A DNA stretch of 6,296 nucleotides. Origin: an uncultured Bacilli bacterium (GTDB lineage: Bacteria; Bacillota_I; Bacilli_A; RF39; UBA660). Made by a program: the position numbers and the translations under genes. Where the stretch lies: positions 1-6,296 of the forward strand of contig CANQKK010000051.1 in assembly GCA_947624475.1 (NCBI GenBank). Direction: 5' to 3'. The notes beneath the pieces were generated by a model. The model was not told the DNA's origin. It searched no databases and saw only the letters and a program-made list of their open reading frames with translations. Shown in pieces: positions 5,057-6,296 of this stretch; position 1 is the first letter of the stretch, and each line of letters opens with the position of its first letter.

Positions 5057-6277
5057 ATGAAGCAGAAAGTTATCGGTCACGAACAAATAAAAAATATAAT
5101 AAAACCCGAGTTTATTTATATTCCTCTTACCGATATAAATAATCAAAACTATAAATCAGTAGTAAAAGAGGGAGATTATGTAAGTAAAAATAGCATTATT
5201 GGAACAAATAAAGATAAATCATTTAATATTTATAGTCCAATATCAGGTTACGTTAGAAAGAATATTTACAAAACTATTTCGAGTGGAGAGGTAGTAGAGT
5301 GCCTAACTATCGAAAATGATTTTAAGGAAAAGTACCTAAGACGAAGTAAAACTACTCCGAGTTATAGTGAAAATAAGTTTATAAAGAAATTATCAAAATA
5401 TGGAATTTCAAGTAATTTTAATGATTTACCTAAATATAATCCCCCCAAAATAAAACACCTCTTGGTAAATACAATATCGTTTGAACCATTTGTAACCTGT
5501 AGTGAAGTACTAATAAATAATTTTTGTGAAGAAATTTTATGGACGATAGATTATATTTGTGAAGTTTTAAATATTTCCAAAGCAATTATTGCTCTTGGAG
5601 ACGATAAAAGAAATCTATATACAAATATAAGTAATCACATTGGAACATATCCCAATATTAGTATCAGAAAAATAAAAGAAGAGCGCCCGATAGCCTTAGA
5701 GATAAAATTAATAAATAAAATATTTGGCGTAAGATATAAAAATTCTCCTCTTGAAAAAGGAATTATTACGACTGATATTTCAATTTTATATGCTATTTTT
5801 GAAATGCTAAAGTACGATAAGCCTCTTACTGAAAAAATAATAACTATTACCAATCCCATTATAAAAGAAAGTTATAACATTAAAGTAAAGATAGGAACTT
5901 CGGTAAGTGAAATAATAGATAAACTAAACTTATATCGAAAACTAAAAAAGCCTATGCTCATTATGGATGGATTATTTAAAGGAAAATCCGTATCTACCGA
6001 TGACGTTATCATAACTAGTGACATAAACTCGGTAACTCTAATTGAAAATCATTATCAAAAGAGACTACCATGTATAAATTGTGGAAAATGTATTAAAGTC
6101 TGTCCAGTATTTATACTTCCCGCTCTAATTATAAAAAATAAAGATAATATAAACCGAGTACAAAAGTTAGAAATAGATAAGTGTATCGGATGTGGACTGT
6201 GTTCTTACATATGTCCATCAAAAATTGAAGTTCGAGAAATTTTAATGTCGATAAGAGAGAAGGTCAAAGAAAAGTGA
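5057..6277 (+). CDS. rnfC: Rnf electron transport complex subunit C, divergent at the nucleotide-binding motifs
   Basis: RnfC is the peripheral subunit of the ferredoxin:NAD+ oxidoreductase ion pump and normally carries the NAD(H) site and two 4Fe-4S clusters. The 406-residue product has the family order. A barrel-sandwich N-terminal domain (about 17-89) shows EGDYV (38-42), YSPISGYV (59-66) and TIEND (84-88). A 51K-like middle domain (about 105-250) follows, then an SLBB domain (about 256-325), then two complete cluster motifs: C339, C342, C345, C349 and C376, C379, C382, C386, each with Pro after the last Cys. The length is close to short clostridial RnfC and lacks the long proteobacterial C-terminal repeats. 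Odd: the usual GLGGAGFPT loop is replaced by GISSNFNDL (116-124), NGAECEP by NTISFEP (138-144), and the SLBB GGPM by MDGL (303-306). NAD(H)/FMN binding is therefore doubtful. The stop overlaps the next start (GTGA), the arrangement of an rnfCD operon. Confidence 0.88.
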   Translation: MKQKVIGHEQIKNIIKPEFIYIPLTDINNQNYKSVVKEGDYVSKNSIIGTNKDKSFNIYSPISGYVRKNIYKTISSGEVVECLTIENDFKEKYLRRSKTTPSYSENKFIKKLSKYGISSNFNDLPKYNPPKIKHLLVNTISFEPFVTCSEVLINNFCEEILWTIDYICEVLNISKAIIALGDDKRNLYTNISNHIGTYPNISIRKIKEERPIALEIKLINKIFGVRYKNSPLEKGIITTDISILYAIFEMLKYDKPLTEKIITITNPIIKESYNIKVKIGTSVSEIIDKLNLYRKLKKPMLIMDGLFKGKSVSTDDVIITSDINSVTLIENHYQKRLPCINCGKCIKVCPVFILPALIIKNKDNINRVQKLEIDKCIGCGLCSYICPSKIEVREILMSIREKVKEK

Positions 6278-6296
6278 GAAAATTTATAACTAAAAG
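6274..6296 (+). CDS. rnfD: Start of the next Rnf-operon gene, probably rnfD, cut by the window edge
   Basis: A GTG at 6274 overlaps the TGA stop of rnfC by 4 bases (GTGA) and opens a frame reading MRKFITK to the window end. AGAAGG at 6258-6263 gives a ribosome site 10 bases upstream. In Rnf operons rnfD, the flavin-carrying membrane subunit, commonly follows rnfC and often begins M-[RK]-K-[FL]. Only seven residues are visible, so the identity rests on gene order and this short match. Confidence 0.5.

Noticed and set aside
6275..6286. Read-through of the rnfC TGA as Trp (code 4)
   Set aside because: All visible Trp codons are TGG, no TGA occurs inside any gene, and the TGA overlaps a well-placed GTG start. 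The standard code is the simpler reading, though one TGA cannot settle it.

Overview
The window is AT-rich (roughly 30% GC by eye) and its genes have Gram-positive-type Shine-Dalgarno sites. The leading gene is the 3' part of ezrA, a septation-ring regulator of the Bacilli branch of Bacillota. The last genes start an Rnf electron-transport operon, a set more usual in Clostridia and some wall-less or reduced Bacilli. Together they suggest an uncultured low-GC member of Bacilli or a Mollicutes relative (RF39-, Acholeplasma- or Erysipelotrichia-like). That placement is inference. Trp is written TGG wherever it occurs and no TGA lies inside a gene, so the standard bacterial code fits.

Left part (1-3031, plus strand). 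ezrA (5' end outside the window) is followed after 60 bases by a 355-aa protein. This has one N-terminal membrane helix, a basic stop-transfer patch and a long Pro/Asn-rich, probably disordered cytoplasmic tail. After a hairpin comes a 184-aa mirror-image protein: an Asn-rich disordered cytoplasmic body with a C-terminal membrane anchor. I recognise no family for either. They form a pair of membrane-tethered low-complexity proteins next to a division gene and are the least explained part of the window.

Middle part (3028-3704, minus strand). An RNHCP-domain zinc-ribbon-like protein converges on the tail-anchored gene, and the two stop codons overlap by 4 bases. Upstream of it lies a 59-aa Gly/Pro/Tyr-rich protein with a good promoter, a good ribosome site and its own terminator. 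A long imperfect inverted repeat separates the two minus-strand genes.

Right part (3727-6296, plus strand). A divergently transcribed GluP/YqgP-type rhomboid intramembrane protease with an intact Ser-His dyad and a large N-terminal cytoplasmic domain starts at 3810 and ends at a strong terminator (4980-5021). Then comes rnfC, whose two 4Fe-4S motifs are intact but whose nucleotide/flavin-binding motifs are heavily altered. Its stop overlaps the GTG start of a gene running off the window, probably rnfD.

No tRNA, rRNA, CRISPR array, insertion sequence or integrase was seen. No gene-free stretch exceeds about 200 bases.
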